Shown piece after piece: positions 1 to 6,680 of a DNA stretch of 40,606 bases (position 1 is its first letter; each line of letters opens with the position of its first letter). The stretch is taken from the NCBI GenBank assembly GCA_030037525.1, contig JASHRC010000165.1:1-40606 (forward strand), in the 5' to 3' direction. This DNA is from Candidatus Acidiferrales bacterium (GTDB lineage Bacteria; Acidobacteriota; Terriglobia; Acidiferrales; UBA7541). The notes under the pieces were generated by a model. That model did no database searches. It had not been told where the DNA came from and was given only the letters and a program-made list of their open reading frames with translations. The position numbers and the translations under genes are program-made.

Positions 1-44
1 GGAAGGCAGGCAACAAAAATCAGGCCGACGATCACCGGTCTCAT
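1..44 (-). CDS. N-terminus of a possible exported protein, cut by the left edge
   Basis: An ATG at 44 on the minus strand opens a frame that runs off the window. The visible residues (MRPVIVGLIFVACLP) form a short basic start followed by a hydrophobic stretch, like the beginning of a signal peptide or membrane anchor. An in-frame ATG at 59 would add five residues. Neither has a clear Shine-Dalgarno sequence. Only about 15 codons are visible, so the function cannot be judged. Confidence 0.3.
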   Translation of the reverse strand, partial: MRPVIVGLIFVACL

Positions 45-97
45 GACCGCGCAAGGCATGCTAGTAATGCTCGAAACAGCAGACTTGTGGGTGTGGC

Positions 98-112
98 CAT
101 GCTCCGAGCATG
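98..112. repeat. 15-bp hyphenated palindrome
   Basis: CATGCTC-C-GAGCATG is a perfect 7-bp inverted repeat around one base. It lies between the STAS gene (which ends at 200) and the start of the left-edge gene (44), both on the minus strand. It could be an operator for the left-edge gene. It is too short to act alone as an intrinsic terminator and has no T-run. Low confidence in function. Confidence 0.3.
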
Positions 113-199
113 CCTCCGGTCGCAAGCTGGAAACTAACATCAGGTGCCGCCGCGGTCAACGAGGCGGATCGGGCACAAGCCACCAAAGCAAGAGAGCAA

Positions 200-535
200 C
201 TAGATGCGAGCTAGGGCGGTAGCCTCGTCCTCGACCAGATCCAGAACGGTATCCAGCCGAACCATTTTCAGAAGCATTTGCACGCGCCGGGGGGGCGAGA
301 AGAACGTGCATTTTCCGCCCGCGCGCTTAACAGTGGTGAACGCCCGGACCAGAGCGCCGATTCCTGAGCTGTCCAGGTCCGTCACGCCCGCTAGATTCAC
401 GGCAACGTGCGGAGACCCGGCCTCAATAAGCTTTTGAACCTGATCGCGAAACGCTTCTTGCGCCGGGCCAAGCTTGAGCGGGCCGTCCAGGTCGAGAATC
501 GTCGCCGGTCCGGCGGTGCGGATGCGGATATTCAA
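200..535 (-). CDS. STAS-domain anti-anti-sigma factor
   Basis: A 111-residue protein made of a single STAS domain (SpoIIAA/RsbV type). In this family a Ser in the DSxG motif is phosphorylated by an anti-sigma kinase and dephosphorylated by a PP2C phosphatase, which switches binding of the anti-sigma factor. The motif is seen as LDSSGIGAL, with Ser56/Ser57. The start is TTG at 535, preceded at close spacing by a GAGAGA sequence; no better start exists in frame. It is divergent from the GAF-HlyD export operon, so the two share a 173-bp control region. No anti-sigma kinase (HATPase_c) gene is visible nearby. A plausible phosphatase partner is the GAF-GAF-SpoIIE protein at 15214, which is an inference from family only. 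A second STAS gene lies at 35972. Confidence 0.85.
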   Translation of the reverse strand: MNIRIRTAGPATILDLDGPLKLGPAQEAFRDQVQKLIEAGSPHVAVNLAGVTDLDSSGIGALVRAFTTVKRAGGKCTFFSPPRRVQMLLKMVRLDTVLDLVEDEATALARI

Positions 536-603
536 GCTGTCTCTCTTTGGCCTGTAAGCTAACCGAATTGCCTCCTCCGATCAAGTGCGATCAAGACAGA
601 TTC

Positions 604-633
604 TTGACCTTTGAGTGCTGCATTTGCTAGGCT
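604..633 (+). promoter_or_regulatory. possible sigma-70 promoter of the GAF-HlyD operon
   Basis: TTGACC at 604-609 and TAGGCT at 628-633 with an 18-bp spacer would start transcription near 640, upstream of the ATG at 709. The -10 match is only moderate. A weaker alternative is a GG-N10-GC element (660-673), which would fit a sigma-54 start near 685, but such short matches are common by chance. Confidence 0.35.
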
Positions 634-708
634 TCGCCAGCCGCTCCTCGTCCCGTGCGGGATCTCATTTTGCGAGGCGAGGACGGTTCTTCCCTCCTCG
701 GGAGAGAC

Positions 709-3129
709 ATGCAAGCGTCCGCAGCGTTGTTCGAGCTGGCAAGCGTGTCCCTAGCCTGCCGCGATCAAGATACCCTTCTGAAGACCTTCGCCGCGCGCCT
801 GGGGTCGTCCCTGAGCGCCAAGGCCGTCCTCGTCTGGACTGGTAATGCGGAAAGTAGGCTGGTGTGCCGGGCACGCTGGAGTGCGGCCGGAGAGCGCCTT
901 AACGTAAAGGAGGCAGGCGCAAACGGTCTTCTAGCGGAAGTGCTCGGGACGGGTGAAACACGGCGCCTGGGCTCCAAACAGATCTCCTCGGCGCGTCTGG
1001 ATCACCTCGACGAGGCAGCCCGCGCGCGTGTGAAGTCCGCGATGTACGCGGTTCTGCCTGGCGCCCAGGACCCGCAGGGCGTCGTCGAAGTTTTGGGCGA
1101 ACCGGCCGAGGATTTTGCCGACGAGGACGCGCAGTTTCTCGAAGAGGCCAGCAGGCTTGCGGGCCACGCGCTCATCAATCTGGACGCGATTGAGGCCGAG
1201 CGCCGCTCGCAACTTGCCACGCTCGAGCGCTTAACAGCGCTCTATGATATCGGCCGCACCTTTACTTCGACGCTTGAACTCGCCCAACTCCTGCCGGTGG
1301 TCGCCGGGAAAATACAAGACATGCTGGGAGCCGGGGCAACGAACGTTTGGCTGATGGCTGCCGATGGGAAGGAACTGTATCTTGCCGAGCGGGCGGGCGA
1401 AGATCCCACGGTCGAGCCAGGCGCGCGCGTTTCCTCAACCGAAGGTCTGCTCGCCGAAATCGCCCAACAGGCAAGCCCAAAGCTCGTTACCGAGCCTGCC
1501 GACGAACCAGTCCTCTCGGAGCGACGAGAGGCAGGCGGCGACTTCGAAATTCACTGCTGGATGGCCGCGCCTCTGCGGAAAGGCGATGAGGTGCTCGGTG
1601 TTTTGGAACTCGTCAACAAGGCGGATGGCAGTGCGTTTGACGAAGACGACCTTTTCTTGCTGGCAAGTGTCAGTGAGCAGGCCGCCGTCGCTTTACACAA
1701 TGCCAACCTGCTCGAGTCCGAGCGCAAGTTGCACACGCTCGACGCGCTGCTGAAAATTTCGCAAGAGATCACTTCCACGCTCGACTTGGATCACGTCCTT
1801 ACGACCGTGGTTCATCAGGCCGCCACGGTCGTGCCCTTCGACAAATGCGTGATCGGATTTTTCGACCGCGGTCAATTCGTGCTCGGCGCCGTTTCGGGCG
1901 AATCCGAGGTTCCCAAAACTCGTGAGATGGACGATTTGAGAGATCGCCTGCAATGGGTGGCCCGTCGCCAGGACGCTGTTTCGGCCAATCTATACGACGA
2001 CGGCTGGCATCTTGACCCGGAAGAGGCCAAGGCCCAGATCGTGCCGTTCCTGGAGAAGAACGACTACGCCGGTTTCTATGCGCTGCCGTTGCATGACGAC
2101 CAGGGCGCGCTCGGAGCGCTGGCGCTTTTAAGCAGCGCTGCGGACTTTCTCACCCAAAGCCACAAGGAAACGCTTGCGATTCTTGCCAGCCAGACAACCG
2201 TAGCCGTCCGCAACGCGCAGCTCTATCAGCAGGTGCCTCTTGCCAACATCTTGCAGCCGCTTGCCCAGCGAAAACAAAAACTTCTCGCAGCTTTGCCGAA
2301 GGGACGCTGGCGCCCGTATATGGAGCGGGCCGGCATGGTAGTCCTGGCGCTCGTTTTGATTCCCTGGCCGATGCGCGTGGGTGCGGACGCCACCGTCGTG
2401 CCCGCCGAGCGCAGGATCGTCAGCACGATCGAGGGCGGTGTCGTCCGCCGCGTTTTCGTTCGCGAAGGCGACGCCGTCCAGGCCGGCCAATTCCTCGCGC
2501 AGCTCGACGACAGCGATGATCGGGTCAAGCTTGCGGAGGCCCAGGCCGCCCTGGCTCAAGCCAGGCATGATTTGGCCGAGGCAGAATTTCGCAACGACGG
2601 CGCAGCTGCGGGCCAGGCCAAGATCCGGGCCGATCTGCATGAGGCCGAGGTCGAACTGGAACAGGAACGCGTACGAGAGGCCCAACTACGCGCTCCGATC
2701 GCCGGTGTCGTGGTGACGCCGAAGATTGAGGAGCGCGTCGGAACCATGTTGAAGCCGGGCGAAGCCTTCGGCGAAATCGTCGCGGCGGACCGCATGGCGG
2801 CCGAAATCAGCGTGCCGGAAGGGGACCTTGGGCTCATTCGGCCGGGACGAACCGCCGCGCTGAAATTCAACGCGTTCCCCACGGTCACTTTCGCCGGAGC
2901 CGTCGAGCGGATCGGTGCCGAGACAAGATCTGAGGCCGGCGAGCAGTATTTTCTAGTGCGGGCGGTGTTCGACGATCCAGGCCACCTGGCTCGCGACGGA
3001 ATGGTCGGCCGCGCGCGGATTCGCGCGTATGGCGGATGGTTCGGCAGCGAATGGTACCCGGTTGGCTACGCTCTCACTCGCGATCCGTCCCGGTGGCTCT
3101 GGCGAAAAGCTTGGGCGATGTGGCCGTGA
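709..3129 (+). CDS. hybrid protein: three GAF domains, one membrane helix, HlyD-type periplasmic adaptor
   Basis: About 806 residues. Three successive GAF-like sensory modules occupy roughly residues 5-160, 170-335 and 340-507; each ends in the usual helix with a xxxAVxxxNAxLxE pattern. A single membrane helix (about 541-556, VVLALVLIPWPM) follows. Then comes an HlyD/biotinyl-lipoyl half-motif (GGVVRRVFVREGDAVQAGQ), a coiled-coil arm (AQAALAQARHDLAEAE), the returning lipoyl half (LRAPIAGVV) and a beta-barrel region. Topology predicts the GAF domains in the cytoplasm and the adaptor in the periplasm, so a cytosolic signal could gate export. That is inference. The frame is open from a GTG at 655, but that start has no Shine-Dalgarno sequence. 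The ATG at 709 has GGGAGAG just upstream and leaves GAF1 intact, so I chose it. First gene of a three-gene operon; the next gene starts 20 bp downstream. Confidence 0.85.
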   Translation: MQASAALFELASVSLACRDQDTLLKTFAARLGSSLSAKAVLVWTGNAESRLVCRARWSAAGERLNVKEAGANGLLAEVLGTGETRRLGSKQISSARLDHLDEAARARVKSAMYAVLPGAQDPQGVVEVLGEPAEDFADEDAQFLEEASRLAGHALINLDAIEAERRSQLATLERLTALYDIGRTFTSTLELAQLLPVVAGKIQDMLGAGATNVWLMAADGKELYLAERAGEDPTVEPGARVSSTEGLLAEIAQQASPKLVTEPADEPVLSERREAGGDFEIHCWMAAPLRKGDEVLGVLELVNKADGSAFDEDDLFLLASVSEQAAVALHNANLLESERKLHTLDALLKISQEITSTLDLDHVLTTVVHQAATVVPFDKCVIGFFDRGQFVLGAVSGESEVPKTREMDDLRDRLQWVARRQDAVSANLYDDGWHLDPEEAKAQIVPFLEKNDYAGFYALPLHDDQGALGALALLSSAADFLTQSHKETLAILASQTTVAVRNAQLYQQVPLANILQPLAQRKQKLLAALPKGRWRPYMERAGMVVLALVLIPWPMRVGADATVVPAERRIVSTIEGGVVRRVFVREGDAVQAGQFLAQLDDSDDRVKLAEAQAALAQARHDLAEAEFRNDGAAAGQAKIRADLHEAEVELEQERVREAQLRAPIAGVVVTPKIEERVGTMLKPGEAFGEIVAADRMAAEISVPEGDLGLIRPGRTAALKFNAFPTVTFAGAVERIGAETRSEAGEQYFLVRAVFDDPGHLARDGMVGRARIRAYGGWFGSEWYPVGYALTRDPSRWLWRKAWAMWP

Positions 3130-3148
3130 TCCAGAAAGGACCAAACCG

Positions 3149-4078
3149 ATGAGAAGGGGTGCGCTTCTGTCGACTAGTGCGATTGCGCTTCTAACGGTGG
3201 CTTGCGGCGATGCGCCGATTCCGCCTTCTTCTCGTGCAGCGGCCGCCCCTCTGGGCAGCCGATCTCCCGCGGCACAGCCGGCGGCAGCGCCTGCCGAACT
3301 GGCGACTGTCGGCACCAATGAGGTCCTGAGCGTCCTCTCCGTAGAGCATCAAGTCGATGTGGCCAGCGAGCGGGATGGCATGGTCGTCTCGATCTCGAAG
3401 GATGAGGGAAGTGTGGTCAACAAGGGAGAGGTGCTCGCCCAGCTCGATGACCGCACGCTACAGGTTGAAAGGATCAAGGCCAACGATGATCTGTTGGTGG
3501 CGCAGAACAACGTCAAGTACAAGGAAGCGGAACTGAAAGCCAAAAGAGCGGCGCTCGACCGCCAGCAGCAGCTCCGCAAGCTCGGACTTTCGAGCGAGGC
3601 CGATCTGGAAGCCGCCGACTTTGAGGCCAAGGCCGCCGAATTCGACCTGCACGGCTGGGAAGCGATGGTAGAAAGCAGTCAGGCTGAAATTCACCGACTC
3701 GATATAGAAATAGATCAGACGCACCTGCGCGCGCCGTTCTCCGGCGCCGTGGTGAGCCGTTACATCCGCGAAGGCCAGGAGGTTGCCAAGGGCGATAAAT
3801 GTTTTCGGGTGAGCCAACTGTGGCCGCTCGAGGTCGAGTTCCAGGTTCCAGAGTCTGCCGAACCCCACCCCGTCGATGGTGCGGGTGTGAGGGTCTCGCT
3901 CGTGGGAGATTCCACCCGCACGGTGCGTGCACGGGTCGTGAAAGTCAGTCCGACGGTTGACCCCGCGAGCGACAGCTACAACGTGACTGCTGAGCTAACC
4001 GGCAAGGTCTCCGATCTTCGCCCGGGAATGGCGGTCCGCGTGGCCTGGCCTGCCACCGGCCACGCAACGACCCCGTAG
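3149..4078 (+). CDS. HlyD/RND-type periplasmic adaptor lipoprotein
   Basis: A 309-residue membrane fusion protein. The N-terminus (MRRGALLSTSAIALLTVACGD) is a lipoprotein signal with Cys19 as the likely lipidated residue. A low-complexity Ala/Pro linker follows, then the first lipoyl half (DGMVVSISKDEGSVVNKGE), a coiled-coil hairpin rich in Lys, Glu and Ala, the second lipoyl half (LRAPFSGAVVSRYIREGQEV), and a beta-barrel ending in LRPGMAVRV. This family bridges an inner-membrane transporter and an outer-membrane channel. The frame extends upstream to 3029 inside the previous gene, but the ATG at 3149 has AAAGGA at good spacing and gives the signal peptide, so it is preferred. It sits between the GAF-HlyD hybrid and the M50-HlyD fusion (10-bp gap). 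No pump or TolC-like gene is present in the window. Confidence 0.9.
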   Translation: MRRGALLSTSAIALLTVACGDAPIPPSSRAAAAPLGSRSPAAQPAAAPAELATVGTNEVLSVLSVEHQVDVASERDGMVVSISKDEGSVVNKGEVLAQLDDRTLQVERIKANDDLLVAQNNVKYKEAELKAKRAALDRQQQLRKLGLSSEADLEAADFEAKAAEFDLHGWEAMVESSQAEIHRLDIEIDQTHLRAPFSGAVVSRYIREGQEVAKGDKCFRVSQLWPLEVEFQVPESAEPHPVDGAGVRVSLVGDSTRTVRARVVKVSPTVDPASDSYNVTAELTGKVSDLRPGMAVRVAWPATGHATTP

Positions 4079-4087
4079 CGGATCACC

Positions 4088-6232
4088 ATGCGCTTCGGCC
4101 CCACCAGTCTGAGAACCTCCCGCAATGTTGCCAAGGGATTGCGGCGCCCAAAATTCCGGTCGGACCTCCGCGTCAGCGAACAAACTCTTCGGGGCGAGAC
4201 AAGTTACGTAATCAAGGTTCCCGAAAAAAACAGCTACAGCCGCTACGGCCCGACCGAATACGAACTGCTGACCCTGTGCGACGGCACGCGGACAGCATCG
4301 GAGGTCGCGGCGGAGTGGAATCGAACGCACCCCGATGAGCCGTTGGGCGAAGCGCAGGTCATGGAATTTCTCGATGATGCCGAAGCCGGGCTTTGGGAGC
4401 AATCGCTGGGAGAACGGAACCTGGCAGTTCTCGAAAGGATCCGGGACGAGCGGCGAAGCCGCGTCGACCAATCGAGCGTACTCTATATCAGTTTCAAAGC
4501 CTGGGACCCCGATCGAACGCTCACCAAACTAGATCGGTATCTCGGCTGGATGTTCACTCGCGGGTTCGTCGTCTTTTCTATTCTGCTGTTCATCGCATCG
4601 GCTTATCTAGTGGCCGGGGACTGGGCTCGGGTCAAGAGCGACACGGCCGCTCTCTATTCCTTTCAGAACAAGACTGCCTACGACATTTGGGTTTTCTGGT
4701 TTCTGATGTTGGGGTTAGCCGCGATCCATGAATTCGGGCATGGCCTGACCTGCAAGCATTTTGGCGGGGAAGTTCACCAGATGGGTTTCCTGCTCATCTA
4801 TTTCACACCGGCTTTTTTTACCGACACCACAGACAGTGTCCTCTGCGACCGCTCGAGTCGTCGGCAATGGGTGCTGTTCGCCGGAATCTGGATTGAGTTG
4901 GTCGTCTGCGGAATCTGCGTCTTGCTCTGGCGTTTTACCGCGCCGGGTTCGTTCGTGAACGATCTTGCTTACAAGGCTATGTTGTTTAGTGGAATCCAGG
5001 CAGCTCTTCTGAATCTCAATCCGCTCATCAAGGCGGACGGATACTACGCGCTCTCTGAGTTTCTCCACGTGGACAACCTGCGGGAGGATGCTTTCGCGTT
5101 TCTTCGGGCCTGTACGCGAAGGTACCTGTTTCGCGAAGATGTGGAGCTGCCCGCCGCTACGAAACGGCTGCGCCGCATCTTTACGGTGTTCGGCCTCACG
5201 GCAATTGTCTACAGCGTCTCGCTGGTCATTCTCGCTCTGTTATTCGTGAAAAATGTCTTCGTCAGCAAATTTGGAACGTGGGGCTACGTGTTGACGGCAG
5301 GCGTGGTTTATTTCTTTCTCCGTAAGGGTTTCAAGAAGGCGCTTCCGGAAGTTCGCGCCTGGTGGCGCGAGAAGAAAGAGGAATGTATGGCCTGGAAATT
5401 GTCGCGGGCGCAGAGTTTGGGAGGCTTGGGCATCGCATTTTTGCTGATGATTCCTCCGGTCCCGTCGCGAGTGGCGTCGGATTTTGTGCTGGAACCAGGC
5501 AGAGATGCGCACGTGCGGGTCGAAGTGCCGGGGGTGGTAGATCGGGTTTTTGTCAAACAGGGCGAGACCGTTAGCGAAGGACAAGTGTTGGCGACTCTCA
5601 AAAACCCTGGGGTTGAGGCGAACGCTCAATTGCTGGGCGAGCAGCTGGCAATGGCCAATAGCAACCTCCGCACGGCCCAAGCGCGGGCCGAGGAAGAAAA
5701 GATCGCCGCTGCTTTCGCCGAACAACAGCGACTCGAACAAGAATGGGAGGTTGCGCGGAATAAACTCGCTTCGCTCCAGATCCGGGCTCCATGGGCCGGG
5801 GCAATTTCAACTTCCGTGGTTGAACAAAAGATCGGCGAATACCTCTCGGCTGGGGATGAATTCTGTCAGATCGTGGATCGTCGCACGATGAAGGCGCGCA
5901 TCTTAGTTCGCGATTGGGAACTCGAGGACGTCGCTGCCGGAGCCCCAGCGAGGCTTAAAGTGATTCGGTTCCCCTATCGTACCTACGCGGGACGGGTCCG
6001 ACAGATTCTTCCCGCGGCTGCCTCGGACCGGCCCGTCGCCGAGCCGCAAAAGCTCTCGCGCTTGGGACAGGACCTGACGAACTATTTCGCTGTGGTGATG
6101 GACTTCCCAAACCCCGATGGGTCGCTCACGGAAGGCATGACGGGGACCGCAAAAATATCCGGCGGAGAGCTACCGCTGGGCTGGCAGATGGCTCGCGGGG
6201 CGTGGCGCTGGGTTCATTCCCAGTTGTGGTAA
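4088..6232 (+). CDS. fusion protein: PqqD/RRE-like domain, M50 site-2-type metalloprotease, HlyD adaptor
   Basis: 714 residues. Residues about 20-105 resemble a PqqD-type winged-helix fold (RPKFRSDLRVS, then SRYGPTEYELLTLCDGTRT, then helical). In other proteins this fold serves as the RiPP recognition element that binds leader peptides. A membrane region follows with the M50 zinc motif HEFGH at 214-218 and the second metal motif LNPLIKADGYY around 309-320. Further membrane helices lie near 155-175, 200-213, 262-282, 365-390 and 398-410. Residues about 445-690 are HlyD-like: a helix, a lipoyl half (GVVDRVFVKQGETVSEGQVL), a coiled coil (about 515-562), the returning lipoyl half (IRAPWAGAIS) and a beta-barrel. 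The start ATG at 4088 lies 10 bp after the lipoprotein gene, with weak GGAT upstream. The architecture suggests peptide recognition, intramembrane cleavage and hand-over for export in one chain. The function is inferred; the likely substrate is the small peptide encoded opposite at 6447. Confidence 0.88.
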   Translation: MRFGPTSLRTSRNVAKGLRRPKFRSDLRVSEQTLRGETSYVIKVPEKNSYSRYGPTEYELLTLCDGTRTASEVAAEWNRTHPDEPLGEAQVMEFLDDAEAGLWEQSLGERNLAVLERIRDERRSRVDQSSVLYISFKAWDPDRTLTKLDRYLGWMFTRGFVVFSILLFIASAYLVAGDWARVKSDTAALYSFQNKTAYDIWVFWFLMLGLAAIHEFGHGLTCKHFGGEVHQMGFLLIYFTPAFFTDTTDSVLCDRSSRRQWVLFAGIWIELVVCGICVLLWRFTAPGSFVNDLAYKAMLFSGIQAALLNLNPLIKADGYYALSEFLHVDNLREDAFAFLRACTRRYLFREDVELPAATKRLRRIFTVFGLTAIVYSVSLVILALLFVKNVFVSKFGTWGYVLTAGVVYFFLRKGFKKALPEVRAWWREKKEECMAWKLSRAQSLGGLGIAFLLMIPPVPSRVASDFVLEPGRDAHVRVEVPGVVDRVFVKQGETVSEGQVLATLKNPGVEANAQLLGEQLAMANSNLRTAQARAEEEKIAAAFAEQQRLEQEWEVARNKLASLQIRAPWAGAISTSVVEQKIGEYLSAGDEFCQIVDRRTMKARILVRDWELEDVAAGAPARLKVIRFPYRTYAGRVRQILPAAASDRPVAEPQKLSRLGQDLTNYFAVVMDFPNPDGSLTEGMTGTAKISGGELPLGWQMARGAWRWVHSQLW

Positions 6233-6278
6233 ACGACCCCGCCTGAGTAGCGTAAGAAGGATTTGATCGCTAACAGCT

Positions 6279-6309
6279 AGGTGGCCGCCGGGTTGCGCGG
6301 CGGCCACCT
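6279..6309. terminator. strong hairpin between convergent genes
   Basis: A 12-bp near-perfect stem (AGGTGGCCGCCG pairing with CGGCGGCCACCT) closes a 7-nt loop. It lies between the end of the M50-HlyD gene (6232) and the end of the minus-strand peptide gene (6343). No T-run follows on either strand, so it may block transcription through both convergent genes or protect 3' ends rather than be a classical terminator. Confidence 0.45.
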
Positions 6310-6342
6310 GATCATCGTAGGCCTTGGATCTAGCTCACCGCC

Positions 6343-6447
6343 CTACTTGGGAGGTGGCGGCCCCGGGGTGTACAAGGGCACCTTCTTCTCGAGCTTCTTT
6401 GCTCCTAGCGTCTTTCCCTTCTTTGCCGGCTTGCCCGTGGGTTTCAT
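6343..6447 (-). CDS. small Lys/Pro-rich peptide, candidate substrate of the adjacent export system
   Basis: 34 codons from ATG at 6447 to TAG at 6343-6345. A very strong Shine-Dalgarno sequence (GGAGAGGGAGAGG, then 5 nt) precedes the ATG. The peptide begins MKPTGKPAKK and has a central GKTLGAKKLEKKVPL with Leu at 14, 19 and 25 among Lys pairs. It ends in a Pro-rich tail (PGPPPPK). There is no Cys, no signal peptide and no obvious double-Gly leader. It has 11 Lys and 8 Pro in 34 residues. It lies convergent to the RRE-M50-HlyD operon and downstream of a sigma-54 activator gene, behind a sigma-54 promoter. I infer a ribosomally made exported or modified peptide. No modifying enzyme (radical SAM, YcaO, lanthionine synthetase) is seen in the window, so it could be a plain secreted peptide or an unrelated small basic protein. 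Confidence 0.65.
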   Translation of the reverse strand: MKPTGKPAKKGKTLGAKKLEKKVPLYTPGPPPPK

Positions 6448-6505
6448 AATTTCCTCTCCCTCTCCGCGAATTTAGTCTCGCCAACGGCAGACCGAAACAG
6501 ACGAG

Positions 6506-6521
6506 AGCAATCAGGGGGCCA
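6506..6521 (-). promoter_or_regulatory. putative sigma-54 (-24/-12) promoter of the small-peptide gene
   Basis: Read on the minus strand the element is TGGCCCCCTGATTGCT. It has GG and GC separated by exactly 10 bases and keeps TGGC at -24 and TTGCT at -12, close to the sigma-54 consensus TGGCAC-N5-TTGCW. Transcription would start near 6495, about 48 nt before the ATG at 6447. The neighbouring gene upstream encodes a sigma-54-dependent activator with an intact GAFTGA loop, which makes the assignment more credible. Confidence 0.6.
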
Positions 6522-6680
6522 AAGGCTGCCTTGCCGGCCGACGAACCTAGCTGCTTGAAAACGAGGGGCTTGCACCTTCCGAGAATAGGCGATCGGGAGT
6601 GTCGCGGCGCACGCCGTGATGACTATTTCAACGTCTGTTGACTTATTCAACGGAACCTGTCCTCTCGCCTAAGGTCCGAG

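Noticed and set aside
660-673. GG-N10-GC element that could be a sigma-54 promoter for the export operon
   Set aside because: Only the minimal GG/GC pair and TTTGC match. In GC-rich DNA such a match is expected by chance about once per 100 bp.
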